From: Eriocheir sinensis
Lineage: Eukaryota; Arthropoda; Malacostraca; Decapoda; Varunidae
NCBI RefSeq assembly: GCF_024679095.1
Contig: NW_026112164.1
Span: 869,074-933,073, forward strand
DNA length: 64,000 nucleotides
Reading direction: 5' to 3'
The notes below the pieces were generated by a model. The model was not told the DNA's origin. It did no database searches and saw only the letters and a list, made by a program, of their open reading frames with translations. This document shows, one piece after another, positions 42,079 to 60,996 of this stretch. The first letter of the stretch is position 1. Every line of letters begins with the position of its first letter. A program made the translations under genes and the position numbers.

Positions 42079-43343
42079 TAAAGGATTACGAAAATTTGAA
42101 TAAAAATATATCCAAAAAACAAAAAAATAAATTTCAATTTGTATGAAAATAGATATACAAAATACACATATAATTAGTTAAATTTGTACTTAAATACATG
42201 TACAAAATACACATAAAATAATGTAAATTTGTATGAAATGAAAACAAATTCACATAAAATTCGCGTCAAAATAAGTAAACAAAATATCAATAAAAGAATG
42301 TGTTTTTGTATAAAAATAGATATACAAAATAAACATAATATAACCTAAATTTGTATCAAACTATATACAAAATACACAAAAATATTTTAAATTTGTATGA
42401 AAATAAATATACAAAATACATATAAAATTAGGTAAATTTGTATTGAAATACATACACAGAATATACATAAAATAATGTAAATTTGAAAGAAAATACATAA
42501 ACAAATACACTTAAAATAACGTAAATTTGTATAAAAAAAATATGTACAAAACACAAATAGAATAATGTAAAATCGTATGAAAATAAATACACAGAATATT
42601 AATAAAATAATGTAAATTTGTATGAAAATAAAGAAGCAAAATACCCATAAAATAACGCATTTTTTTTATTTATGAAAACATATATACCAAAATACACATC
42701 AAAAAATTAAATTTGTATTAAAATAAATATATAAAAAACACATACAATAAGGTAAATTTGTATTGAAATAGATATGCAAAATGCATATGAAACAATGTAA
42801 ATTTGTTTGAAAATATATATACGAATACACATAAAATAACGTAGATTTCTATAAAAATATATATACAAAATACACATAAAATGAAGTAAATACGTATAAA
42901 GAAATGTATACAAAAAACACATAAAATAATGTAAATTCGTATCAAAATAAATAAACAAAATACCAATAAAAGAATGTGTATTTGTATAAATATAAACATA
43001 CAAAATACACATAAAATAACGTAGATTTATATAAAGCTATATACAAAAATACACAGAAGTAATTAAATTTGTATGAAAATATATACAAAATACACACAAA
43101 ATAAGCTAAATTTGAATTGAAATATATATACAAAATACATGAAATAAAGTAACTTTGTATCAAAATATTTATACAAATACACATATAATAACGTAAATTT
43201 GTATGAAAATATATAAACAAAATACACATTAAATAATGTAAATACGTATAAAAAATATGTATTAAATACACATGTAATCGTGTAATTCGTATCAAAATAA
43301 ATAAACAAAATACCAATAAAATAATATAAATTTGTATGAATAA
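42079..43343 (-). repeat. AT satellite, inverted domain
   Basis: The left 100 bp match the short inverted segment at 6401-6528, and about 42165-42255 matches 60880-60965. From 42654 on it duplicates 40322-41008. It ends at junction II. Confidence 0.85.
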
Positions 43344-43356
43344 ACGTGTATGTTGC
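43332..43356. other. orientation-switch junction II, copy 3 (- to +)
   Basis: GTATGAATAAACGTGTATGT is the same join as near 41008 with one G-to-A change. Downstream it continues differently from copy 2 after about 80 bp. Confidence 0.75.
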
Positions 43357-45432
43357 ATATTTTTTCAATACAAATTTACCTTATTATATACGCATTTTGT
43401 ATATTAATTTTAATATATGTGTATTTGAATATATATTTTGATACAAATTTATATTATTTTATGTATTTTCTATATTTATTTCAATTCAAATTTAGCTTAT
43501 TTTATGTGTCTTTTGTATATCTATTTTCATACAAATTTAATTATTTTTGTTTATTTTTGTATATAGTTTTATACAATTTTACGTTATTTTATGTGTATTT
43601 TGTATATTTATATTTATACAAGTAAACTTTCTTTTATTGGCATTTAGTTTATTTATTTTGATACGAATTTACATTATTTTATGTGTATTTTGTATTCATT
43701 TTCTTATACGTATTTACTTCATTTTATGTGTATTTTGTATATATATTTCTATAGAAATCTGCGTTATTTTATGTGTATTCGTATATATTTTGAAACAAAT
43801 TTACATTGTTTTATGTGTATTTTGCATATCTATTTCAATACAAATTTACCTTATTGTATGTGCATTTTGTATATTTATTGTAATACAAATTTAAATATTT
43901 TGTGTATTTTGGTATATATTTTCATAAAAAATGCGTTGTTTTATGGGTATTTTGCATCTTTATTTTCATACAAATTTACATTATTTTATTAATATTCTGT
44001 GTATTTATTTTGATACTATTTTACATTATTCTATTTGTGTTTTGTATATATATTTTTTTATACATATATACATTATTTAATGTGTATTTTCTATATATAT
44101 TTCATACAAATTTACGTTATTTTAAGTGTATTTGTTTATATATTTTCATTCAAATTTACATTATTTTATGTGTATTTTGTATATGTATTTCAATAGAAAT
44201 TTAACTAGTTTTATGTGTATTTTGTATATTTATTTTTATACAAATTTAAATTATTTTTGTGTATTTTTTTAATAGTTTTATACAAATTTACAATATTTTA
44301 TGTGTATTTTGTATATCTATTTTCATACAAATACACATTCTTTTATTGATAATTTGTTTATTTATTTTGATGCGAATTTACATTATTTAATGTGTATTGT
44401 GTATATATATTTTTATACGTATTTACGTCATTTCATGTGTATTTTGTATATATATTTCTATAGAAATATACATTATTTTATGTGTATTCGTATATATATT
44501 TTGAAACAAATATACATTGTTTTATGTGCATTTTGTATATTTTTTCAATACAAATTTCCCTTATTGTACATGCATTTTGTATATTAATTTTAATACAAAT
44601 TCAATTATTCTATGTGTATTCTTGTACACATTCTCTTATTGGTATTTTGTTTATTTATATTTATACAAATTTACATTATTTTATGTGTATTTTGTATACA
44701 TTTTTGATTCGTATTTACTTAATTTTATTTGTGTTTTGTATATATGTATTTATAGAAATCTACGTTATTTTATGTGTATTCGTATATATATTTTGAAATA
44801 AATTTACATTGTTTTATGTGTATTTTGCATATCTATTTCAATACAAATTTACCTTATTGTATGTGCATTTTGTATATTTATTGTAATACAAATTTAAATA
44901 TTTTGTGTATTTTGGTATATATATTTTCATAAAAAATGCGTTAATTTATGGGTATTTTGCATCTTTATTTTCATACAAAATTACATTATTTTATTGATAT
45001 TCTGTGTATTTATTTTGATACGATTTTACATTATTCTATGTATTTTTTGTATATCTATTTTATACAAATGTACGTTATTTTATGTGAATTTGTTTTCATT
45101 TCATACAAATTTACATTATGTTATGTGTATTTTGTACATGTATTTAAATACAAATTTAACTAATTATATGTGTATTTTGTATATCTATTTTCATACAAGT
45201 TGAAATTTATTTTTTTGTTTTTTTGTATATACTTTTATTCAAATTTTCGTAATTTTATGTGTATTTTGTATATTTATTTTCCTACATATATACGTTCTTT
45301 TATCGGAATTTTGTTTATTTATTTTGATACGAATTTTCATTTTTTTAGGTGTATATGATATATATATTTTTATACTTAATTACATAATTTTATATGTATT
45401 TTGAATATATATTTTCATAGAAATTTACTCTA
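43344..45432 (+). repeat. AT satellite, + domain, first copy of a 12.3-kb-spaced duplication
   Basis: 43.43-45.43 kb is a direct copy of 56.06-57.78 kb. The offset is about 12.63 kb before 44.62 kb and about 12.35 kb after 44.93 kb, so this copy carries about 288 bp more near 44.63-44.92 kb. Cassette markers lie near 43950 and 44950. Confidence 0.87.
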
Positions 45433-47519
<2,087 letters not shown>

Positions 47520-47535
<16 letters not shown>

Positions 47536-47552
47536 TATATATTTTTATTGAT
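47520..47552. other. orientation-switch junction III, copy 3 (- to +)
   Basis: AAATATATTATATTATATAT followed by TTTTTATTGATATTCGCG, as near 21840, 37655 and 59815. Confidence 0.75.
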
Positions 47553-50500
47553 ATTCGCGTTATTTATGTGTATTTTGTATATGTTTTCTCATAGAAATTT
47601 ACATTATTTTATTGGTATTTTGTCTATTTATTTTGATACGAATTACATGATTATTTGTGTATTTTTTACATTTTTTTATACGTATTTACATTATTTAATG
47701 TGTATTTTGTTTATATATTTTTATACAAATTTACGTTATTATATGTGTATTTGTATAGGTATTTTGATACAAATTTACATTATTTTATGTGTTTTGTATA
47801 TATATTTCAATTCAAATTTAGCTTATTTTATGTGTATTTTGTATATCTATTTATTTTGATACAAAATCAAATATTTTATGTTTTTTCGTATTTATATTTT
47901 TATAAAAAATGCGTTATTTTATGGGTATTTTGCATCTTAATTTTCATACATATTTACATTATTTTATTAATATTTTCTGTATTTATTTTGATACGATTTT
48001 GCATTATTTTATTTGTGTTATTTATATATATTTTTTATACATATTTACATTATTTAATGTTTTTTTGTATATATATTTGATGCAAATTTACGTAATTTTA
48101 AGTCTATATGTTTATATATTTTCATTCAAATTTACATTATTTTAAGTGTATTTTGTATACGAATTTACATTGTTTTATATGTACTTTGTATATATATTTT
48201 TATACGCATTTACATTATTTAATATTTATTTTGAATATATATTTTTATACAAATTCATGGTATTTTATGTGTATTTGTATATATATTTTCATATAAATTT
48301 ACACAATTTTATATGTATTTTTTACATATATTTTATTACAAATCTACCTTATTTTATGTTTATTTTGTATGTGTATTTTGTATATTTATATTTATCCAAA
48401 TACACATTCTTTTATTGGTATTTTGTTTATTTATTTTAATTCGAATTTACATTATTTTATGTGTATTTTGTATACATTTTTTATACGTATTTACTTAATT
48501 TTATGTGTATTTTATATATATATTTTTATAGAAATCTACGTTATTTTATTTGTATTCGTATATATATTTTGAAACAAATATACATTGTTTTATATGTATT
48601 TTTGCATATCTCTTTCAATACAAATTTACCTTATTGTATGTGCATTTTGTATATTTATTTCAATACAAATTTAAATATTTTATGTGTATTTTGTTATATA
48701 TATTTTTATAAGAAATTCGCTATTTTATGGGAATTTTGCATCTTTATTTTCATACAAACTTACATTATTTTATTTTCATAGAAATTTACTCTATTTTATG
48801 AGTATTCGTATATATATTTTGATACAAATTTACATTATTGCTGTGTATTTTGCATATCTATTTCAATACAAATTAACTTTATTGTACGTGCATTTTGTAT
48901 ATTTATTTTAATACAAATTTAATTATTTTATATGTATTTTTGTATATATATTTTTATGCAAATATGCGTTATTATACGGATATTTTGCATTTTTATTTTC
49001 ATACAAATCTACATTATTTTATTGATATTCTGTTTATTTATTTTGATACGTTATTTTATTGTGTGTATTCGTATATATTTTGATACAAATTTTATACAAA
49101 TTCTTGTTATTTAATGTGTATTTGTATATATGTATTTTGATACAAATTTTTATTATTTTATGTGTATTTTTACATATATTTCATTACAAATTTACCTTAT
49201 TTTATGTTTATTTTGTATATTTATCTCATTCAATTTTAAATTATTTTATGTGTATATTTGTATTTGTATTTAGGTTATATTATGTGGATTTTCTATATAT
49301 ATTTTCATCTAAAATTACATTATTTTATTGGTATTTTCTTAATTTAATTCGATACGAATTTAGATTATTTCATAGGTATTTTGTATACATATTTTTGTAC
49401 TCATATTTTTTTTATACTCATATTTTTATGCAAATTTATTTGATGTGGATTTTTGTACATATATTTTCATAGAAATTTGCGTTATTTTATGTGTTTTTTG
49501 TATATGCTTTTTCATACAAATTTATATTATTTCATTGGTATTTTGTTTATTAATTTTGATACGAATTACATGATTATATGTGTATTTTGCACATATTTTT
49601 TATACGTATTTACATTATTTAATATGTATTTTGTTTATATATTTTCATACAAATTTACCTTATTATATGTGTATTTGTATAAATATTTTGATACAAATTT
49701 ACTTTATTTTATGTATTTTGTATATATATATTTCAATTCAAATTTAGCTTATTTTGTGTGTATTTTGTATATCTATTTTCATACAAATTTAATTACTTTT
49801 GTGTATTTTTGTATATAGTTTCATAGAAATTTACGTTATTTTATGTGTATTTTGTATATTTATATTTATACAAATACACATTCTTTTTTTGGTATTTTGT
49901 TTATTTATTTTGATACGAGTTTACATTATTTTTTTATGTTTGTATTTTTTTTTGTACACGTATCTACTTCATTTTATGTGTATTTTGCATATCTATTTTC
50001 AAACAAATTTAAATTATTTTTGTGTATTTTTGTGTATATTTTTATACAAAATTTAGTTATTTTATTTGTTTTTTGTATATATATTTTCCTACAAATATAC
50101 ATTCTTTTATTGGAATTTTGTGTATTTATTTTGTTACGAGTTTACATTATTTTATGTGTATTTTGTATATATATTTTTCTACGTATTTAAATTATTTTAT
50201 GTGTATTTTATAGATACATTTTTTAAAAAAATTACCTTATTTTATTGTGTGTATTCGTATATATTTTGAAACAAATTTTATACAAATTCATGTTATTTTA
50301 TGTGTATTTGTATATATATTTTCATACAAATTTATATTATTTTATGTGTATTTTTACATATATTTTATTACAAATTTACCTTATTTTATGTTTATTTTGT
50401 ATATTTATTTCATTCAATTTTAAATTATTTCATGTGTTTATTTGTATTTGTATTTAGGTTATTTTATGTGTGTTTTCTATAAATATTTTCATCCAAAATT

Positions 50501-53500
50501 ACATTAATTTATTGTTATTTTCTTAATTTAACTCAATACGAATTTAGATTATTTCATAGGTATTTTGTATACATATTTTTATACTCATTTACATTATCTA
50601 ATGTGTATTTTGTATATATATTTTTTATGCAAATTAATTTTATGTGCATTTTTGTACATATATTTTTATAAAAATTTGCGTTATTTTATGTGTATTTTGT
50701 ATATGTTTTCTCATACATATTGACTTATTTAATTAGTTTTTTGTTTATTTATTTTGATACGAATGACATGATTATTTGTGTATTTTGTACATATTTTTTG
50801 TATACGTATTTACATTACTTAATGTGGATTTTGTTTATATATTTTGAAACAAATTTACTTTATTTCATGTATTTTGTATATATATTTCAATTCAAATTTA
50901 GCTTATTTTGTGTGTATTTTGTATATCTATTTTTTATACAAATTTAATTACTTCTGTGTATTTTTGGATATAGTTTTATACAAATTTACTTTATTTTATG
51001 TGCGTTTTGTATATTTATATTTATACAAATACACATTCTTTTATTGGTATTTTGTTTATTTATATTTATACGAATTTACACTATTTTATGTGTATTTTGT
51101 GTACTTTTTCTATTCGTATTTACTTAATTTTATGTGTATTTAGTTTATATATTTTTATAGAAATCTTCGTTATTATATGTGTATTCGTATATATATTTTG
51201 AAACAAATTTACATTGTTTTATATGTATTTTGCATATCTATTTCAATACAAATTTACCTTATTGTATGTGCATTTTTTATATTTATTTTAATACAAATTC
51301 AAATATTTTATGTGTATTTTGGTGTATATAATAAAAAAAATGCGTTATTTTATAGGTATTTTGCATCTTAGTTTTCATACAAATTTACATTATTTTATTA
51401 ATATTCTGTGTATATATTTTGAAACGATTTTATATTATACTATTTGTGCTTTGTATATATTTTTTTATACATATTTTCATTATTTAATGTGTTTTTTTAT
51501 ATATATTTTATACAAATTTACGTTATTTTAAGTGTATTTCTTTATATAATTTCATTCAAATTTACATTATTTTAAATGTATTTTGTATATGTATTTCAAT
51601 ACAAATTTACCTAATTTTATGTGTATTTTGTATATTTATTTTCATACAAATTTAAATTATTTTTGTGTTTATTTGTATATAGTTTTATACAAATTTAGGT
51701 TATTTTATGTGTATTTTCTATATCTAGTTTCATACAAATACACATTCTTTTATTGATATTTTGTTTATTTATTTTGACGCGAGTTTACATTATTTAATGG
51801 CTTCCTACAAATGAATAGACCATTTATTATTATTATAATTATTTTATTGCTATTTTGTTTATCTATTTTGATACGAATCACATGATTATATGTTTATTTT
51901 GTACATGTTTTTTATACGTGTTTACATTATTTAATGTATATTTTTTTTATATATTTTTAAACAAATTAACGTTATTAAATGTGTATTTGTGTAAATATTT
52001 TGATACAAATTTACATTATTTTATGTATTTTGTATATACATTTCAATTCAAATTTAGCTTATTTTATTTTTATTTTGTATATATATTTTCATACAAATTT
52101 AATTACTTCTGTATATTTTTATACATAGTTTAATACAAATTTACGTTATTTTATGTGTATCTTGTATATTTATATTTATAGAAATACACATTCTTTTATT
52201 GGTATTTTGTTTATTTATTTTGATACGAATTTACATTATTTTATGTGTATTTTGTATACATTTGTTTATACGTATTTGCTTCTTTTTATGTGTATTTTGT
52301 ATATATTTTTATAGAAATCTACGTTATTTTGTGTGTATTCGAATATATATTTTGAAACAAATTTACATTGTTTTATATGTATTTTGCATATCTATTTCAA
52401 TACAAATTTACCTTATTGTATGTGCATTTTGTATATTTATTTTAATACAAATTCAAATATTTTATGTGTATTTGGTATATATATTTAAAAAAAAATGCGT
52501 TTCTTTATGGGTATTTTGCATCTTAATTTACATACAAATTTACATTATTTTATTAAGATTCTGTGTATTTATTTTGATACTATTTTACATTATTCTATTT
52601 GTGTTTTGTATATATATTTTTTTTATACATATTTACATAATTTAATGTGTATTTTTTATATATATTTTATATAAATTTACGTAATTTTAGGTGTATTTTT
52701 TATATATTTTCATTCAAATTTAAGTATTATTTTATGTGTATTTTGTATATGTATTTCAATACAAATCTACCTAATTTTATGTATATTTTGTACATGTATT
52801 TAAATACATATTTATTTAATTATATGAGTATTTTGTATATCTATTTTCATACAAATTGAAATAAATTTTGTGTATTTTTGTACATATTTTTATACAAATA
52901 TATTTTGTATATTTTTTTTCCTACATATATACATTCTTTTATCGTAGTTTTGTTTATTTATTTTTTATACGAATTTACATTATTTTAGGTGTATTTGATA
53001 TGTATATTTTTATACTTATTTATATCATTTTATTTGTGTTTTGAATATATATTCTCATAGAAATTTACTCTATTTTATGGGTATTCGTATATATATTTTG
53101 ATACAAATTTACATTATTTATGTTTATTTTTCGTATTTATTTCAATACAAATTTACCATATTGTATGTGCATTTTGTATATCTATTTTAATACAAATTTA
53201 ATTATTTTATGTGTATTTTTGTAAAAATATTCGTTATTATTTGGGTATTTTGCATCTTTATTTTCATACAAATCTACATTATTTTATTGAAATTCTGTTT
53301 ATTTATTTTGATACGATTTTACATTATTCTATGTGTATTTTGTATATATATTTTTATACACATTTACATTATTTAATGTATATTTTGTATATATATTTTA
53401 TATAAATTTACGCTATTTTATGTGTATTTGTTTATATATTTTCATACAAATTTACAATATTTTATGTGTAATTTGTATATGTATTTCAATACAGATTTGC

Positions 53501-56500
53501 CTAATTTTATGTGTATTTTGCATATCTATTTTGAAATAAATTTTAATTATTTTTTGTATTTTTTATATATTTTTATACAAATTTTAGTTATTTTATTTGT
53601 ATTTTATATTTATATTTTCCTACAAATATACATTCTTTTAGTGGAATTTTGTTCATTTATTTTCAAAAGAATTTACATAATTTTATGTGTATTTTGAATA
53701 TATATTTTTCTACGTATTTACATTATTTTATGTGTATTTGTTATATATATTTTCATAAAAAAATACGTTATTTTATTGTGTGTATTCGTATATGTTTTGA
53801 TACAAATTTACATTATTTTATGTTTATTTTGCATATCTATTTCAATATAGATTTACCTTATTGTATGTGTATTTTGTATATTTATTTTAGTAAAAATTTA
53901 ATTATTTTATGTGTACTTTGAATACATTTTCTTATACGTATTTACTTCATTTAATGTGTATTTTGTATATATATTTTTATAGTAATCTGCGTTATTTTAT
54001 GTGTATTGGTATACATATTTTGAAGCAAATTTACATTGTTTTATATGTATTTAGCATATCTATTTCAATATAAATCTACCTTATTGTATGTGTATTTTGT
54101 ATATTTATTGTAATACAAATTTAAATATTTTATTATTTTGGTATATATATTTTTATAAAAAGAGTTTTATAAAAATTTGAAATATTTTATGTGTATTTTG
54201 TATATCTATTTTCATACAAATACACATTTTTTATTGATATTTTGTTTATTTATTTTGACGCGCATTCACATTATTTAATGTGTATTGTGTATATATATTT
54301 TTTATACGTATTTACGTCATTTCATGTGCATTTTGTATATATATTTCTATAGAAATATATGTTATTTTATGTGTATTCGTATATATATTTTGAAAAAAAT
54401 ATACATTGTTTTATGTGCATTTTGCATATTTTTTCAATATAAATTTACCTTATTGTAAGTGCATTTTGTATATTAATTTTAATACAATTTTAATTATTCT
54501 ATGTGTATTTTTGTATATGTATTTTCATAAAAAAAATGCTTTATTTTATGGGTATTTTGCATCTTTATTTTCATACAAATTTACATTATTTTATTGATAT
54601 TCTGTGTATTTATTTTGATACGATTTTACATTAGTGTATGTATATTTAGTATATATATTTCATTCAAATGAACGTTATTTTATGTGAATTTGTTTTCATT
54701 TCATACAAATTTACATTATTTTATGTGTATTTTGTACATGTATTTAAATACAACTTTAACTAATTATATGTGTATTATGTATATCTATTTTCATACAAAT
54801 TGAAATTAATTTTGTGTATTTTAGTATATATTTTTATTCAAATTTTCGTAATTTTATTTGAATTTTGTATATTTATTTTCCTACAAATATACGTTCTTTT
54901 ATCGAAATTTTGTTTATTTATTTTGATACGAATTTTCATTATCTTAGGTGTATTTGAACTATATATTTTTATACTTATTTACATAATTTTATATGTATTT
55001 TGAATATATATTTTCATAGAAATTTACTCTATTTTATGTGTATTCGTATATATATTTTGATACAAATTTACGTTATTTATGTGTATTTCGCATATCTATT
55101 TCAAAACGAATTTTCTTTATTGTATGTGCCTTTTGTATTTTTATTTTGATGCAAATTTAATTATTTTTTGTGTATTTTTGTATATATATTTTTAAACAAA
55201 TATGCGTTATTATATGGGTATTTTGCATCTTTATTTTCATACAAATTTACATTATTTTATTGATTGTCTGTTTATTTATTTTGATACGATTTTACGTTAT
55301 TCTGTGTATTTTGTATATATATTTTTAGACATATTTACATTATTTAATGTATATTTTGTACATATATTTTATGGAAATTTACGTTATCTTATGTGTATTT
55401 GTTTATATATTTTCATACAAATTTACATTATTTCATGTGTATTTTGTATATGTATTTCAAAAAAATTTGCCTAATTTAATTTGTATTTTGCATATCTATT
55501 TTCAAACAAATTTAAATTATTTTTGTGTATTTTTGTATTATTTTTATACAATTTTTTTTTATTTTATTTGTATTTTGTATATATATCTTCCTACACATAT
55601 ACATTCTTTTAGAGGAAATTTTGTTTATTTATTTTGATACGAATTTACATTATTTTATGTGTACTTTGTATATATATTTTTCTATGTATTTACATTATTT
55701 TATGTGTATTTTGTATATATATTTTCATAAAAATTTACGTAATTTTATTGTGTGTATTCGTATATATTTTGATAAAAAATTTCATTATTTTATGTGTTTT
55801 TTGCATATCTATTTCAATAAAAATCTACCTTATTGTATGTGTATTTTGTATATTTATTTTAATACAAATTTAATTATTTTATGTGTATTTTTGTATATAT
55901 ATATTTTTAAATGTGAGATATTTTATGGGTATTTTTCATCTTTAATTTTGTAAATTTTTACATTACGTACATATCTTTTATACGTATTGACATTATTTTA
56001 TGTGTATTTTGTTTATATATTTTTATACAAATTTACGTTATTATATGTGTATTTGAATATATATTTTGATACAAATTTACATTATTTTATGTATTTTCTA
56101 TATTTATTTCAATTCAAATTTAGCTTATTTTATGTGTCTTTTGTATATCTATTTTCATACAAGTTTAATTATTTTTGTTTATTTTTGTATATAGTTTTAT
56201 ACAATTTTACGTTATTTTATGTGTATTTTGTATATTTATATTTATACAAGTAAACATTCTTTTATTGGCATTTAGTTTATTTATTTTGATACGAATTTAC
56301 ATTATTTTATGTGTATTTTTTATACATTTTCTTATACGTATTTACTTCATTTTATGTGTATTTTGTATATATATTTTTATAGAAATCTACGTTATTTTAT
56401 CTGTATTCGTATATATATTTTGAAACAAATTTACATTGTTTTATGTGTATTTTGCATATCTATTTCAATACAAATTTACCTTATTGTATGTGCATTTTGT

Positions 56501-57778
56501 ATATTTATTGTAATACAAATTTAAATACTTTATGTGTATTTTGGTATATATATTTTCATAAAAAATGCGTTGTTTTATGGGTATTTTGCATCTTTATTTT
56601 CATACAAATTTACATTATTTTATTAATATTCTGTGTATTTATTTTGATACTATTTTACATTATTCTATTTGTGTTTTGTATATATTTTTTTATACATATT
56701 TACATTATTTAATGTGTATTTTCTATATATATTTCATACAAATTTACGTTATTTTAAGTGTTTTTGTTTATATATTTTCATTCAAATTTACATTATTTTA
56801 TGTGTATTTTGTATATGTATTTCAATAGAAATTTAATTAGTTTTATATGTATTTTGTATATATATTTTTATTCAAATTTAGATTATTTTTGTGTATTTTT
56901 TCAATAGAGTTTTATACAAATTTACAATATTTTATGTGTATTTTGTATATCTATTTTCATACAAATACACATTCTTTTATTGATATTTTGTTTATTTATT
57001 TTGATGCGAATTTACATTATTTAATGTGTATTGTGTATATATATTTTTATACGTATTTACGTCATTTCATGTTTATTTTTTATATGTATTTCTATAGAAA
57101 TATATGTTATTTTATGTGTATTCGCATATATATTTTGAAACAAATATACATAGTTTTATGTGCATTTTGTATATTTTTTCAATACAAATTTCCCTTATTG
57201 TACGTGCATTTTGTATATTAATTTTAATACAAATTTAATATTCTATGTGCATTCTTGTATATGTATTTAAAAAAAAATATATGCTTTATTTTATGGGTAT
57301 TTTGCATCTTTATTTTCATACAAAATTACATTATTTTATTGATATTCTGTGTATTTATTTTGATACGATTTTACATTATTCTATGTATATTTTGTATATC
57401 TATTTTATACAAATGTACGTTATTTTATGTGAATTTGTTTTTATTTCATACAAATTTACATTATTTTATGTGTATTTTGTACATGTATTTAAATACAGAT
57501 TTAACTAATTATATGTGTATTTTGTATATCTATTTTCATACAAATTGAAATTTATTTTTTTGTTTTTTTGTATATACTTTTATTCAAATTTTCGTAATTT
57601 TATGTGTATTTTGTATATTTATTTTCCTACAAATATACGTTCTTTGATCGGAATTTTGTTTATTTATTTTGATACGAATTTTCATTTTTTTAGGTGTATA
57701 TAATATATATATTTTTATACTTATTTACATAATTTTATATATATTTTGAATATATATTTTCATAGAAATTTACTCTAT
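47536..57778 (+). repeat. AT satellite, longest uninterrupted + domain (10.2 kb)
   Basis: All + monomers, with cassette markers near 47920, 48725, 48975, 51355, 52510, 53240, 54550, 55215, 56580 and 57295. 55.01-56.72 kb is a copy of 13.39-15.09 kb. 56.19-57.77 kb is a copy of 25.13-26.71 and 43.56-45.43 kb. 48.15-48.72 kb is like 10.32-10.86 kb. The only foreign text is a short filler near 51800. No gene is visible. Confidence 0.88.
51799..51842. other. non-satellite filler at a repeat join
   Basis: GGCTTCCTACAAATGAATAG and the following ACCATTTATTATTATTATAA do not fit the monomer. Left of it is a normal TTACATTATTTAAT monomer; right of it the array resumes at a different position (TTTTATTGCTATTTTG). 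This looks like filler at a rearrangement breakpoint with a small ATT microsatellite. Confidence 0.65.
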
Positions 57779-59799
<2,021 letters not shown>

Positions 59800-59815
<16 letters not shown>

Positions 59816-59832
59816 TTTATTGATATTTGCGT
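59800..59832. other. orientation-switch junction III, copy 4 (- to +)
   Basis: AAATATATTATATTATATAT followed by ATATTTATTGATATTTGCG, the fourth copy of this turn. Confidence 0.75.
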
Positions 59833-60878
59833 TATTTATGTGTATTTTGTATATGTTTTCTCATAGAAATTTACATTATTTTATTGGTATTTTGTCTATT
59901 TTTTTTATACGAATTACATGATTATTTGTGTATTTTTTATATTTTTTTATACTTATTTATATTATTTAATGTGTATTTTGTTTATATATTTTTATACAAA
60001 TTTACGTTATTATATGTGTATTTGTATAGGTATTTTGATACAAATTTACATTATTTAATGTATTTTCTATATATATTTCAATTCAAATTTAGCTGAATTT
60101 ATTTTAATACAAAATCAGATATTTTATGTTTTTTCGTATATATATTTTCATAAAAAATGCGTTATTTTAAGGGTATTTTGCATCTTAATTTTCATACAAA
60201 TATACATTATTTTATTAATATTTTCTGTATTTATTTTGATACGATTTTACATTATTTTATTTGTGTTTTGTATTTATTTTTTTATACATATTTACATTAT
60301 TTAATGTTTTTTTTGTATATATATTTGATACAAATTTACGTTATTTTAAGTCTCTATGTTTATATATTTTCATTCAAATTTACATTATTTTATGTGTATT
60401 TTGAGTATGTATTTCAATAAAAATTTACCTATTTTTATATGTTTTTTGTGTATTTATTTTCATACAAGTTTAAATTATATTTGTGTATTTTTGTATATAG
60501 TTTTATACAAATTTAGGTTATTTTATGTGTATTTTGTATATCTATTTTCATACAAATACACATTCTTTTCATGATATTTTGTTTATTTATTTTGACACGA
60601 GTTAACATTATTTAATGTGTATTTTGAATATATATTTTTATACGTATTTACATTATTTCAAGTGTATTTTGTATATATATTTCAACAGAAATCTGCGTTA
60701 TTTTATGTGTATTCGAATATATATTTTGAAACAAATTTACATTGTTTTATGTGAATTTTGCATATTTTTTCAATACAAATTTACCTTATTGTATGTGCAT
60801 TTTGTATATTAATTTTAATACAAATTTGATTAATCTATGTGTATTTTTGAATATGTATTTTTATAAAAATATGTAATT
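59816..60878 (+). repeat. AT satellite, + domain
   Basis: The first part, to about 60.4 kb, parallels 47.54-48.15 kb. About 60.17-60.87 kb is a direct copy of 63.12-63.82 kb (offset about 2.95 kb at both ends). It ends at GTAATTAATTAAATTTG, a small AT palindrome at the orientation switch. Confidence 0.86.
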
Positions 60879-60996
60879 AATTAAATTTGTATTTAAATAC
60901 ATGTGCAAAATACACATAAAATAATGTAAATTTGTATGAAATGAAAACAAATTCACATAAAATAACGTACATTTGTATAAAATAGATATACAAAAT
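60879..60996 (-). repeat. short inverted satellite segment
   Basis: About 118 bp on -, matching about 42165-42255. Its right edge is a mirrored fold-back: AAATAGATATACAAAATA and TATTTTGTATATTTATTT around a loop of about 10 nt. Confidence 0.76.
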
